Assembly (NCBI GenBank): GCA_050946375.1
Contig: JBMNUT010000002.1
Location: 1 to 64,000 of the forward strand
Reading direction: 5' to 3'
From: UBA1794 sp050946375
Lineage (GTDB): Bacteria; Bacteroidota; Bacteroidia; Bacteroidales; Bacteroidaceae
DNA: 64,000 nucleotides
Shown here: positions 53,199 to 61,417 of the stretch, piece by piece
Layout of the letters: each line of letters opens with the position of its first letter
Numbering within the stretch: the first letter of the stretch is position 1
Made by a program: the position numbers and the translations under genes
The notes under the pieces: model-generated
Told to the model about the DNA's origin: nothing
The model's input: only the letters and a program-made list of their open reading frames with translations
Databases searched by the model: none

Positions 53199-55091
53199 AT
53201 GCCCAAAGAGCTACAAAACGCCACAACCCACCGGCCCATGACTGCAAAACGCAAGAATATTCCCACCGAAGTCGCAACCCTGAATCTTAAAATATCTGCC
53301 GCAACAGCACGAAACTGGACGCGGCTGAACGTAAACACGCCTCAAAATCGGTTAAAAGGCCGAGCCAACAAAACGCGCTCGGAGCGCCTTTTCGTACCGA
53401 CCGAATACCTTAGCCACCGAAACAACCAGGCTTTAGTGGAAAACGCCGTAGCCTACATACGCCAACACCAACTTTCCACAGAAGAAGCCCTCTATTCGCT
53501 CGGTCTTAACCTGCTGCGCAATTGCCCATTGAGCCAGCGCGCCCAACAACTCGTACAAGACTTCCTGACAGAAAACAGTTACCCAACAAACAGTTACCTG
53601 GCCGAAACATTTCCTTTCCCACGCGACGAACGGGATTTTCTGGGAGCAGTCTACCAAAGCCTCGTAGCCGAAGGAGAAAAGAATACACGAGGCTCCTATT
53701 TTACCCCACCCACCATCGTGGACAAGATGTGCGAGGGGCTGACCATCGGGAGTGAGACAAAAATCTTAGACCCTTGCTGCGGTAGCGGGGCATTCCTACT
53801 GCATATTCCCGGGACATGCCCCGAAAATCTGGAAGGCATAGACCTCGATCCCATCGCCGTGCTGCTGGCTAAATTCAATTTCTTTGCCCGTTTTCCGCAA
53901 ACACACATAGCCCCGCCCATCCGGCAGGCGGACTTCCTGACAGAAAGCGGCAGCACTTCTGCAAAAAACTCACAAGACTTTTCCGCAAAACATGCGGCAC
54001 TTTCAATCAAAAGTGCTGCCCCTTTTCCCGAAGCGGGCTACGACCTCATCATCTCTAACCCGCCCTGGGGGGACAAAACCAAGAAGAGTCTTGCCGGAAT
54101 GCCCTTCATCACTTCCCGCGAGAGCTTCTCCTATTTCATTGTCCAGGCACACGAATACTTGCGCCCCGGCGGGCAAATTCGCTTTCTCTTGCCTGAGTCT
54201 ATTCTCAATGTGCGGCAACATGCCGACATCCGGCGCTACCTGATGGAACAAAACACGCTGGCTGCGGTCAACTTTCTGGGAAAAGTTTTTTCCAAAGTCA
54301 CCACAAGTTGTCTTGCACTGACTCTGACCCAAACAACAAAACCCTCGCAAGAAATCTGCATACAAGGCAAGGGAACCCCCTATTCCCTACCGCGCCAAAA
54401 CCTAAGCTACGGGCCGAATTGCGTCTTTCCCTTGCTGCGCGACATCGACCGACGCATCATTTTACAAGTGGAGCGCCGAAGGAAACAAGATTTGTCGCGC
54501 AGCAAATGGGCGTTAGGCATCGTGACCGGCGACAATCGCGGCAAGCTTTCGCCCGAACAGTTGCCCGGCATGGAACCTATTTACACGGGTAAAGAAGTAA
54601 ACCGATACGCATTGCAAGCTCCACGCAACTATATTTTTTATAAGAAAGAAGAGATGCAACAAGTAGCCGACGAGGCTCTCTATCGGGCGACACCCAAGAT
54701 TATCTACAAATTCATAGGAAAGAAGCTGGCGTTCGCCCTCGACCTCTCGGGAAGTCTGGTGCTCAACAGCGCCAACATACTTGTGCCTTCTGTCGAGAAC
54801 CTCTCAATCCGCGCTTTACTGGCCCTGCTCAATTCGGAACTTTACCAGTATCTGCATCTAAAACTCTTCGGAGAAATCAAAATATTGCAAGGCAACTTGG
54901 TGCAACTTCCACTCCCCTTTCTTACAGAAGAGGAAGACAAACTGCTCGCTTCATGCGTAGAACGCATCGAAGAAGCAGGCATGGATGAAAAAATACAGGC
55001 CTTCATCTATCAATTTTACGGCCTCGATCCGGAAATGGTGATACATATAAAAGAAGAACTCCATGGAAAAACTGAAAGAAACCCTCGATGA
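53199..55091 (+). CDS. Type II N6-adenine DNA methyltransferase (TaqI/Eco57I-like)
   Basis: 630 aa from the ATG at 53199 (alternative at 53238). The AdoMet site is motif I, LDPCCGSGAFL (about residues 189-199), with LEGIDLDPIAVLLAKFNF next; the catalytic motif IV is NPPW in YDLIISNPPWGDKTKK (about 287-290). A C-terminal target-recognition region follows (GNLVQLPLPFLTEEEDKLLA at its end), as in TaqI-like N6-adenine enzymes. Residues about 249-278 (SGSTSAKNSQDFSAKHAALS and IKSAAPFPEAG) are an in-frame insertion of dispersed repeats between motifs I and IV. It overlaps the nuclease gene by 29 bp. Recognition site unknown. Confidence 0.88.
   Translation: MPKELQNATTHRPMTAKRKNIPTEVATLNLKISAATARNWTRLNVNTPQNRLKGRANKTRSERLFVPTEYLSHRNNQALVENAVAYIRQHQLSTEEALYSLGLNLLRNCPLSQRAQQLVQDFLTENSYPTNSYLAETFPFPRDERDFLGAVYQSLVAEGEKNTRGSYFTPPTIVDKMCEGLTIGSETKILDPCCGSGAFLLHIPGTCPENLEGIDLDPIAVLLAKFNFFARFPQTHIAPPIRQADFLTESGSTSAKNSQDFSAKHAALSIKSAAPFPEAGYDLIISNPPWGDKTKKSLAGMPFITSRESFSYFIVQAHEYLRPGGQIRFLLPESILNVRQHADIRRYLMEQNTLAAVNFLGKVFSKVTTSCLALTLTQTTKPSQEICIQGKGTPYSLPRQNLSYGPNCVFPLLRDIDRRIILQVERRRKQDLSRSKWALGIVTGDNRGKLSPEQLPGMEPIYTGKEVNRYALQAPRNYIFYKKEEMQQVADEALYRATPKIIYKFIGKKLAFALDLSGSLVLNSANILVPSVENLSIRALLALLNSELYQYLHLKLFGEIKILQGNLVQLPLPFLTEEEDKLLASCVERIEEAGMDEKIQAFIYQFYGLDPEMVIHIKEELHGKTERNPR
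53943..54032. repeat. 22-bp repeat array inside the methyltransferase gene
   Basis: Four units (GAAAGCGGCAGCACTTCTGC; AAAACATGCGGCACTTTCAA; AAAAGTGCTGCCCCTTTTCC) read in frame without a stop. Confidence 0.85.
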
Positions 55092-55782
55092 ACTGTTCCA
55101 AAAATGGCAAGAAAAAGACGCACAAGGAGCAGCCCACTTCGCTACTGAAGGGCAAGAAAGAGAAATTATCTACCCCTTCAATCCCATAGAGCGTACCATC
55201 GCCCATCTGCTTGAGGCGCAGGTTTTGGATATTACGCAGTATGAAACCATACGTCGTGCCTATCTCGAACGCAACAAGTACCTGAATTTATACGAACTCG
55301 CCCCGCGCACTTTCGGAGAAACATGGGGACAAAAGCACATACAAGAGATAGTTCCGCAAACATGTCTCCCTTCCAAACAACTCGACCCGCAATACGAAGG
55401 TCAATATGACCTATGGCTTCCCGGCATCCGCATAGAGATAAAGGCTTCGCGGGCCGCGCGCAAGCAAAGTGGAGGCTCGCTAAGCGAAAAGGCATTATAC
55501 AGCACTTCGCCGGACAAGTTCGAGATGAATTTCCAGCAGATTAAGCCCGCTTGTGCCGATGTCTTCGTATGGATCAGCGTTTGGCGTAATACTATCCGCT
55601 ACTGGGTGCTCTCGTCTGGAGAAGTGAGCAGCAACAAATACTACTCCAAAAAGCAACACCGCGGCAACAGCGGCGAAGGACAGCTCCGGATCAAGCACAG
55701 CAATATCGAAGAATTCGAGCCCTTTTCTGTAGCAGCGGACGGCATCTACGAAGCCATCCTCGAGGCCGCAAAACGAAAGTAG
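55063..55782 (+). CDS. Type II restriction endonuclease, PD-(D/E)xK type
   Basis: 239 aa, start ATG at 55063 inside the methyltransferase gene (29-bp overlap, translational coupling). The probable active site is Asp in EGQYDLWLPG followed by IRIEIKASRAARKQS: the D-x(n)-E-x-K pattern of PD-(D/E)xK nucleases. The N-terminus is helical, and the end is QLRIKHSNIEEFEPFSVAAD. I recognise no specific enzyme. The tight coupling to the adenine methyltransferase gives the normal Type II pair, with host DNA protected before cleavage. Target site unknown. Confidence 0.8.
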   Translation: MEKLKETLDELFQKWQEKDAQGAAHFATEGQEREIIYPFNPIERTIAHLLEAQVLDITQYETIRRAYLERNKYLNLYELAPRTFGETWGQKHIQEIVPQTCLPSKQLDPQYEGQYDLWLPGIRIEIKASRAARKQSGGSLSEKALYSTSPDKFEMNFQQIKPACADVFVWISVWRNTIRYWVLSSGEVSSNKYYSKKQHRGNSGEGQLRIKHSNIEEFEPFSVAADGIYEAILEAAKRK

Positions 55783-55860
55783 CGCCACTCTGCGGAAAAA
55801 CATGCGGCACTTTTCCCGAAAACAAGCAAGGCTTTTTTCGGAGAGATGCAGTACTTTTGC
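55783..55860. repeat. 22-bp repeat array ending in a promoter-like box
   Basis: Three units (AAAACATGCGGCACTTTTCC; AAAACAAGCAAGGCTTTTTT; GATGCAGTACTTTTGC). The final half-unit is also TACTTTTGC. Confidence 0.8.
55852..55860 (+). promoter_or_regulatory. Possible -7 box formed by a repeat unit
   Basis: TACTTTTGC matches TAnnTTTGC, 52 bp before the U32 peptidase start; no -33 element is evident. Confidence 0.4.
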
Positions 55861-55911
55861 AGGCCACATGCGGCGACAGACCGACCCGCCCGCTGAAGAA
55901 AATACCGACCT

Positions 55912-57225
55912 ATGCAACACGAAGAATACAAACAAGAAGCGATTGAAATCATGGCCCCCGCAGGCTCGCGCGAGTCACTTGCCGCAGCCATCCGGGCAGG
56001 GGCAGACTCCGTCTACTTCGGGGTGGAGCACCTCAACATGCGCGCCCACTCGGCCAAGACGTTCACCCTGAACGACCTGCCGGAAATTGCAGAACTGTGC
56101 GCCCGGAGCGGCGTAAGAAGCTACCTGACGGTCAACACCATTCTCTACGATGAAGACCTGGAACTGATGCGCCGCACCCTCGATTCGGCCCGCGCGGCCG
56201 GCATCTCGGCCGTCATTGCCTCCGACGTTGCCGCACTAAGCTACGCACGGAGCATCGGACTGGAGGTGCATCTTTCCACACAGCTCAACATCAGCAACGC
56301 CGAAGCCCTGCGCTTCTACGCCCAGTTCGCCGACGTAGTCGTACTGGCGCGCGAGCTGAACCTGAAGCAGGTGCGCCACATCTACGAAACCATACGGCGG
56401 GAACAAATCTGCGGCCCCTCGGGACGCCCCGTACGCATCGAGATGTTTTGCCACGGCGCGCTGTGCATGGCCGTCTCCGGCAAGTGCTATCTTTCGCTGC
56501 ACGAGCAAGGCTCTTCGGCCAACCGCGGGGCGTGTGTGCAGATTTGCCGCAGGGGTTACCTCGTCAAGGACCGCGACTCGGACGTGGAACTCGAGGTGGA
56601 CAACCAATATATCATGTCGCCGAAGGACCTGAAGACGGTGCGCTTCATGGACGAGATGCTGGAGGCCGGCGTGCGCGTCTTCAAGATTGAGGGAAGAGCA
56701 CGCGGCCCGGAATACGTAAGCACCGTAACAAGCTGCTACAAGGAAGCCGCCGAAGCCTGCTGCCGGGGCGACTTTACGGAAGAACGCAAGGACGAATGGG
56801 ACCGCCGGCTCGCCACCGTCTTCAACCGGGGCTTCTGGAACGGCTACTATCTGGGGCAACGCCTCGGCGAATGGAGCACGCGCTACGGCTCGAGCGCTAC
56901 GGAAACGAAAGTCTACATAGGGCGCGCCGTGAAATACTTCACGCGCCTTGGCGTAGCGGAGTTCGTGGCCGAGGCCGGAACGCTGCAGCGCGGCGACAAA
57001 TTGCTCATCACCGGCCCGACAACCGGGGCGCTCTACCTGACCCTCGAAGAGGCGCGCGTCGAGCTGAAACCCGTGGAAACCGTGGAAAAGGGCGTGCACT
57101 TCTCCGTAAAGACGCCCGCCAAAGTGCGCCCCAGCGACAAGCTCTACAAGATAGTGCCCGCCGCTCAGGTGAAAGACCGCATGCAGCGCTGGCAGGAAGC
57201 GCAGGCCGCCCGCGGCTGCGAGTGA
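55912..57225 (+). CDS. U32 family peptidase / RNA hydroxylation-type protein
   Basis: 437 aa. Conserved U32 features: IEIMAPAGSRESLAAAIRAG, ADSVYFGVEHLNMRA, EVHLSTQLNISNAEALRFYA, and the cysteine-rich signature EMFCHGALCMAVSGKCYLS followed by GACVQICRRGY. The cysteines suggest an iron-sulfur cluster. Relatives in E. coli (RlhA, TrhP) hydroxylate rRNA or tRNA and others are called collagenase-like proteases; substrate not decidable here. It begins a co-oriented run with the thioesterase and dprA. Confidence 0.88.
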   Translation: MQHEEYKQEAIEIMAPAGSRESLAAAIRAGADSVYFGVEHLNMRAHSAKTFTLNDLPEIAELCARSGVRSYLTVNTILYDEDLELMRRTLDSARAAGISAVIASDVAALSYARSIGLEVHLSTQLNISNAEALRFYAQFADVVVLARELNLKQVRHIYETIRREQICGPSGRPVRIEMFCHGALCMAVSGKCYLSLHEQGSSANRGACVQICRRGYLVKDRDSDVELEVDNQYIMSPKDLKTVRFMDEMLEAGVRVFKIEGRARGPEYVSTVTSCYKEAAEACCRGDFTEERKDEWDRRLATVFNRGFWNGYYLGQRLGEWSTRYGSSATETKVYIGRAVKYFTRLGVAEFVAEAGTLQRGDKLLITGPTTGALYLTLEEARVELKPVETVEKGVHFSVKTPAKVRPSDKLYKIVPAAQVKDRMQRWQEAQAARGCE

Positions 57226-57235
57226 GCAAGAAACC

Positions 57236-57306
57236 GGAAAAAGGCCCGGCACTTTTCGGGAAAAGCCCTGCATGTTTTTCGCAAAAGCGCCGCCTGTTTT
57301 TTACGA
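57236..57306. repeat. 22-bp repeat array
   Basis: Three units in the 94-bp gap between the U32 and thioesterase genes. Confidence 0.8.
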
Positions 57307-57319
57307 AACACCATAGGAT

Positions 57320-57727
57320 ATGCAAAAATACATCTACGAGCTCGAAATGAAAGTGCGCGACTACGAATGCGACTTGCAAGGCATCGTTAACAACGCGAAC
57401 TACCAGCATTACATCGAACACACGCGCCATGAATTCCTCTCCGCCACGGGTCTGAGCTTCGCCCGCCTCCACGAAGAGGGCGTAGACCCGGTGGTCGCAC
57501 GCATAAGCATGGCCTTCAAGACTCCGCTGCGCAGCGGAGACATCTTCGTCAGCAAGCTCGCCCTGCGAAAGGAGGGCATCAAGTACGTCTTCCTGCAGGA
57601 CATCTTCCGCAAATCCGACGGCCGCATCTGCCTGAAGGCAAGCGTAGAGACGGTATGCATCATAGGCGGACGGCTGGGCGACTGCAGCCTCTTCGACGAA
57701 GCCTTCCAACCCTACCTCAACCCATGA
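57320..57727 (+). CDS. Acyl-CoA thioesterase, hotdog fold (YbgC/4HBT type)
   Basis: 135 aa. The hotdog signature is VRDYECDLQGIVNNANYQHY (the Asp-x-x-Gly-x-V-x-N active-site segment) followed by YIEHTRHEFL. It would hydrolyse acyl-CoA or acyl-ACP thioesters in the cytoplasm; substrate unknown. Its TGA overlaps the dprA ATG (ATGA), so the two are translationally coupled. Confidence 0.9.
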   Translation: MQKYIYELEMKVRDYECDLQGIVNNANYQHYIEHTRHEFLSATGLSFARLHEEGVDPVVARISMAFKTPLRSGDIFVSKLALRKEGIKYVFLQDIFRKSDGRICLKASVETVCIIGGRLGDCSLFDEAFQPYLNP

Positions 57728-58854
57728 AGCCCAATCCGCAAGAGACCCTCGCCACGCTGGCACTGACCCGCATGCGCGGCATCGGAGCGCATACGGCCCG
57801 CGCCCTTCTGCAGGCCGCCGGGAGTGCAGAGGCACTGTTCGCCCTGTCGGAAGACGGGCTGGAAGAGCTGATTCCCGGCTGCACCCCGAAGCTCAAGGCT
57901 GCCCTCGCCGACCGCAGCGAGGCGCTCCGCTATGCCGAAGCGGCATGCCAAGCCGCCGAAAAGGGCGGCTATCGCATCGTTTCCTACTGGGACGACGACT
58001 ATCCGGAGCGCCTGCGCGAGTGCGAAGATGCGCCGCCCGTGCTCTACTACCGCGGCACGGCTTCGCTGAACACGGCCCATTCCGTAGCAATCGTAGGCAC
58101 TCGCCGCATGACGCCCTATGGCTCTTCGCTGTGCGAGGCCTTCGTTCGCGACCTGGCCAGCCTCTGTCCCGGAACTCTTGTAGTGAGCGGGCTGGCATAC
58201 GGCGTCGATATTTGCGCGCACCGCGTCGCTTTGGCCCACGGGTTGCCCACCGTCGGCGTACTGGCCCATGGCATCGACACGATTTACCCGCCCCTCCACC
58301 GCAATACGGCGGCGGAAATGACCCGAAGGGGAGGCGTACTGACGGAGTTCCCCGTAGGAACGCGCCCGGAGCGCCAGAACTTTGTGCGAAGGAACCGCAT
58401 CATTGCCGGAATATGCGAGGCCACGCTCGTAGTTGAGTCTGCTTCCAAGGGAGGAGCGCTGATTACTTCTGGAATTGCGCAGAGTTACAACCGCGAATGT
58501 TTTGCCTTTCCCGGGCGGATCGGCGACGAATATTCGGAAGGGTGCAACCGCCTTATCCGAGACAACAAGGCCGCGCTCATCACTTCGGCGGAAGATTTTG
58601 CAAAAGCCCTCAACTGGACGCAGGGAAAGGAGGGGCAGAAGCCCGTCGTACAGCGGGAACTTTTTCCCGAACTGACTGCCGAGCAGGAGAAAGTGGTGCA
58701 GGTCTTGCGCCGTTTTCCCGAAGGGGCTCCGCTCAACACGCTGGTCGTAGAGTGCAATCTGCCCGTATATCGGCTCTCGGCGCTGCTGTTCGAACTGGAA
58801 ATGAAGGGCCTCGTCCGCCCGCTTTACGGGGGACTTTACCGCCTATTAGGCTGA
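57724..58854 (+). CDS. dprA: DNA-processing protein DprA
   Basis: 376 aa from the ATG at 57724. N-terminal SAM/HhH-like domain (RMRGIGAHTARALLQAAGSA), the central Rossmann fold with SVAIVGTRRMTPYG, VVSGLAYGVDICAHRVAL, VRRNRIIAGICEATLVVES and KGGALITSGIAQSYNRECFA, and a C-terminal winged-helix domain (FPEGAPLNTLVVECNLPVYR). DprA protects incoming single-stranded DNA and loads RecA during transformation and recombination. No other competence genes are in the window. Confidence 0.95.
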   Translation: MKPNPQETLATLALTRMRGIGAHTARALLQAAGSAEALFALSEDGLEELIPGCTPKLKAALADRSEALRYAEAACQAAEKGGYRIVSYWDDDYPERLRECEDAPPVLYYRGTASLNTAHSVAIVGTRRMTPYGSSLCEAFVRDLASLCPGTLVVSGLAYGVDICAHRVALAHGLPTVGVLAHGIDTIYPPLHRNTAAEMTRRGGVLTEFPVGTRPERQNFVRRNRIIAGICEATLVVESASKGGALITSGIAQSYNRECFAFPGRIGDEYSEGCNRLIRDNKAALITSAEDFAKALNWTQGKEGQKPVVQRELFPELTAEQEKVVQVLRRFPEGAPLNTLVVECNLPVYRLSALLFELEMKGLVRPLYGGLYRLLG

Positions 58855-59215
58855 ACGCTGGGTGCAAACCGCCGCCACCCTGCCCCAAGACCATCGGGCC
58901 CCTACACCCCAACCGCTGCCGCCACCGGCCGGAAGCCGCGCAGTACGTCGCGACCGCCATTGCCGCTTTCCTCAAAAAGCCCTGTCCCTTTCTCCCAAAA
59001 GTACCGACACTTTTGCGCAAAAGCGGCAAGGCTTTTCCGCAAGAGAGGCGGCACTCTCCGGGGGCACTGCCCCATTCCTTCGCGCCAATCCCCTGCTCTC
59101 CGCCCCGAAAGGCCCTGCCCGCAGCGGGAAAAGGCAGGCACACAAACCAAAAGCGGTGCATCGCCCTAATGGGAAATGCACCGCTCATCACTTTAATTCC
59201 TATCTACGAATTACC
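58855..59215. other. 361-bp intergenic region with repeats
   Basis: Between dprA (plus) and the convergent DUF4488 gene (minus). It holds one array and GC-rich sequence. No gene supported; an imperfect GCGGTGCA/TGCACCGC inverted repeat at about 59150-59182 may terminate the minus-strand gene. Confidence 0.55.
58960..59040. repeat. 22-bp repeat array
   Basis: Four units such as AAAAGTACCGACACTTTTGC and AAAAGCGGCAAGGCTTTTCC. Confidence 0.85.
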
Positions 59216-59668
59216 TCATTCTTCCTTTGGAACAATTACTTTCATCCACAGTTCCGGCATCCAGAGCTTGAGCGCGTCGTAATACCACTCGGTGTAAAGC
59301 ATCGAACCGTCGGGTGAAAGCCGATATCTCATGCGGCTGTCGCGGCCTTTGAACATGTCCAATGCAGAACCGGTGATGCGCTCTACGTAAATAGAGTCGC
59401 TCTGTATCTCATAAGTGCCCTTGTCTCGGATGTTAGTCTTGCCGCTGCTCAACATATTCATGTTGTAAAACGAGCCATCCCGACGCAGAACTTTAAATTC
59501 ATACATATATTCTATGCCACCGTTGCGGAGGTTTCCTTCTTCTTTCACTACACGCTGCCAGATTCCCACGAGGGGATTCTTCTTTTTATCCTGTGCTCCT
59601 GCGCCGAAGGGCAACGAGAAGAGCAAACTTGCTGCCAGTAAGCAGCCCAAAAGACGATATGCTTTCAT
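59216..59668 (-). CDS. DUF4488-like secreted protein, copy 1
   Basis: 150 aa with a signal peptide (core LLGCLLAASLLFSLPFGAGA, then QDKKK). The mature part starts LVGIWQRVV and contains FKVLRRDGSFYNMN, GTYEIQSDSIYVERI, MRYRLSPDGSMLYTEW and PELWMKV, a small lipocalin-like beta fold of the DUF4488 type. Two paralogs lie upstream on the same strand. Function unknown. Confidence 0.8.
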   Translation of the reverse strand: MKAYRLLGCLLAASLLFSLPFGAGAQDKKKNPLVGIWQRVVKEEGNLRNGGIEYMYEFKVLRRDGSFYNMNMLSSGKTNIRDKGTYEIQSDSIYVERITGSALDMFKGRDSRMRYRLSPDGSMLYTEWYYDALKLWMPELWMKVIVPKEE

Positions 59669-59726
59669 GATTTCCAGGTTTTACTTTGTTATGGTTTCAC
59701 TTCAGGTTCGTAGTAAGACCGCCGCA

Positions 59727-60188
59727 TCAATGTTCCACATCAAACTCGGGAGCTTCGATTCGGATATACAGTTCCGGCGTCCAGGACTGGGTCTCGGTGT
59801 TGTACCACTCGGTAGTTAGCGTCTTTCCGCTCGAGTCCAAATGATATTTCATCTGGCTTTCCCGTCCGGCGAAGCCGGGATACGGCGAATCGACGATGCG
59901 CTCTACATAAGAAGTGTCGCTCGAAATTTCAAAAGTGCCTACATGTATGATAAAAGCCTTCTTCTCGTGCGTATCCATCTGGTAGAATGAGCCATCTTCG
60001 TTGAGGAATTTGAAAATTGGCAAGTACTTCACCGTCGGAAGGGGATAGGACTGTTGATACATGGCCTTCTGCCATACACCAACGATGGTAGGCTTTTTAT
60101 CGACTTGCTGCGCGCTGACCCCGGAAAACGGGACGAGCAACACCATACTTACGGCAAGGATACCTCGGATAAATGCTGATGTTTTCAT
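59727..60188 (-). CDS. DUF4488-like secreted protein, copy 2
   Basis: 153 aa. Signal peptide (GILAVSMVLLVPFSGVSAQQ), then IVGVWQKAMY, FKFLNEDGSFYQMDT, GTFEISSDTSYVERIV, MKYHLDSSGKTLTTEWYNTE and PELYIRIEAPE: the same block order as its two paralogs. The 58-bp gap to copy 1 suggests one transcript from a promoter just upstream. Confidence 0.8.
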   Translation of the reverse strand: MKTSAFIRGILAVSMVLLVPFSGVSAQQVDKKPTIVGVWQKAMYQQSYPLPTVKYLPIFKFLNEDGSFYQMDTHEKKAFIIHVGTFEISSDTSYVERIVDSPYPGFAGRESQMKYHLDSSGKTLTTEWYNTETQSWTPELYIRIEAPEFDVEH

Positions 60189-60213
60189 AGCGATAAAGGT
60201 TTAGGTTTCACCA

Positions 60214-60244
60214 ACAAAGATACAGTTTTTTATCATTGCCCAAA
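60214..60244 (-). promoter_or_regulatory. Promoter of DUF4488 copies 2 and 1
   Basis: On the minus strand, TTTG (60244-60241), 18 bp, then TATCTTTGT (60222-60214), 26 bp before the ATG. Spacing is a little short. Confidence 0.5.
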
Positions 60245-60358
60245 ACTTTTCGGAAAAAAAACACTGCTTTTCAAGAAAAAATAATCACTCGCTCCGCCTG
60301 AAAGCAGGGCAGCACGCGGAAAAAGCCTCCCGTCCTCTCCCCGGAAGCCCTGCGCAGG

Positions 60359-60490
60359 CCGGAAAAAGCCCTGCCGCTTCGGGAGAAAAGTGCCAGGACT
60401 TTACGAAAAAAGTGCTGCCGCTTTTCGCGAAAAGTGGCAAGAGTTTTCGCAAAAAGCGGCAAGAGCATTCGCAAAGAACGGCAGAACCTT
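60359..60490. repeat. 22-bp repeat array, left member of a duplicated block
   Basis: Five to six units. Bases 60359-60461 match 61188-61290 with two differences over 103 bp, in direct orientation. Confidence 0.9.
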
Positions 60491-60515
60491 TCCAGCCGTC
60501 CACGGCAAAGGGATA

Positions 60516-60547
60516 CAAAACGGGCCGGCAGAAGACTGCCGACCCGT
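60516..60547 (-). terminator. Terminator of DUF4488 copy 3
   Basis: CGGG-C-CGGCAG pairs with CTGCCG-A-CCCG around an AAGA loop; on the minus strand a short T-rich segment follows. Confidence 0.65.
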
Positions 60548-60591
60548 ATAACGACAGGGAAGCGTGCGGCAAAGGAAAACCGACACTACGG

Positions 60592-61035
60592 CTACAAGGG
60601 CAACTCAACCTTCACGTACATTTCCGGCTGCCACTTGCCGGTCTCAGAGTTAAACCACTGGGCATAGAGAATTTTCCCGTCCGCGTCGAGCCTGTACTTC
60701 ATGCGCCCTTCGCCAGCCTTGCCCCCGTTCAAGGCCGAAGGCAATAGCTTCTCCACATAAGTGCTGTCGCTGGTCATCTCATACGTGCCCTGCTGGGTGA
60801 AGAGGGCCTGCTCTTGTGCCGTGTTCAGGTTGCACATCGAGCCGTCGTTGCCCAGTATCTTGAAAATTGGGGCACGCCTCAACTGCACTTTAGAGTCGTT
60901 AATTATGTAGAGCGCAGCCTGCCACACTCCGGCAATGGGATACTTGCCGCGGCTCTGCGCGGCTGTCTTCACGGGAACAAGGGCGGCAAAGAGTAATGCA
61001 GCCGCCGAAAATCTCAGGAAATTGCGTATCTTCAT
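60592..61035 (-). CDS. DUF4488-like secreted protein, copy 3
   Basis: 147 aa from the ATG at 61035. The open frame extends 82 codons further upstream, but that part crosses the promoter and a repeat array. Signal peptide (FLRFSAAALLFAALVPVKTA), then IAGVWQAALY, FKILGNDGSMCNLNT, GTYEMTSDSTYVEKLL, MKYRLDADGKILYAQWFNSE and PEMYVKVELPL. It is flanked by two nearly identical repeat arrays, unlike its two paralogs. Confidence 0.8.
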   Translation of the reverse strand: MKIRNFLRFSAAALLFAALVPVKTAAQSRGKYPIAGVWQAALYIINDSKVQLRRAPIFKILGNDGSMCNLNTAQEQALFTQQGTYEMTSDSTYVEKLLPSALNGGKAGEGRMKYRLDADGKILYAQWFNSETGKWQPEMYVKVELPL

Positions 61036-61059
61036 AGCGTATAACATTAAGATTTGCGG

Positions 61060-61092
61060 GCAAATATAGCGCATAAGAAAAAAAAAAAACAA
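61060..61092 (-). promoter_or_regulatory. Promoter of DUF4488 copy 3 with an A12/T12 spacer
   Basis: On the minus strand, TTG (61092-61090), 21 bp containing a run of 12 T (plus-strand A at 61078-61089), then TATATTTGC (61068-61060). The homopolymer directly borders the -33 element. Confidence 0.65.
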
Positions 61093-61187
61093 GTATATCA
61101 TGCTTTTTTGCACGAAATCTATTTTATAAAGTATATACAGTTCCCGTGCATACGTCCACAGCGGACGGGTGAAAGAGGCGGAAGAAA

Positions 61188-61297
61188 CCGGAAAAAGCCC
61201 TGCCGCTTCGGGAGAAAAGTGCCGGGACTTTACGGAAAAAGTGCTGCCGCTTTTCGCGAAAAGTGGCAAGAGTTTTCGCAAAAAGCGGCAGCAGGTT
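61188..61297. repeat. 22-bp repeat array, right member of a duplicated block
   Basis: Five units; 103 bp nearly identical to 60359-60461. Confidence 0.9.
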
Positions 61298-61417
61298 TAG
61301 CTGAAACGGCCTATACCGACATGCCCGAAGGCTGCCACCCGTGGCCGGAAGCGGCGGGACGGCTGGGCGAGCGGTGCTGCACGGAGACGGCGGCCACCTG
61401 CTCCAGTCGGGTAGCAA

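Larger units (their letters stand above)
60189..60591. other. 403-bp intergenic region with arrays
   Basis: Contains a promoter for copy 2, a repeat array (one of two nearly identical 103-bp blocks) and the terminator of copy 3. No gene supported. Confidence 0.65.
61036..61417. other. 382-bp intergenic region
   Basis: Holds the copy 3 promoter and the right member of the duplicated repeat block. The last 120 bp before the glycosyltransferase stop are GC-rich, with no supported gene. Confidence 0.6.

Noticed and set aside
61036..61281. 82-residue N-terminal extension of DUF4488 copy 3
   Set aside because: It crosses the promoter and a repeat array; the signal peptide starts at the ATG at 61035.
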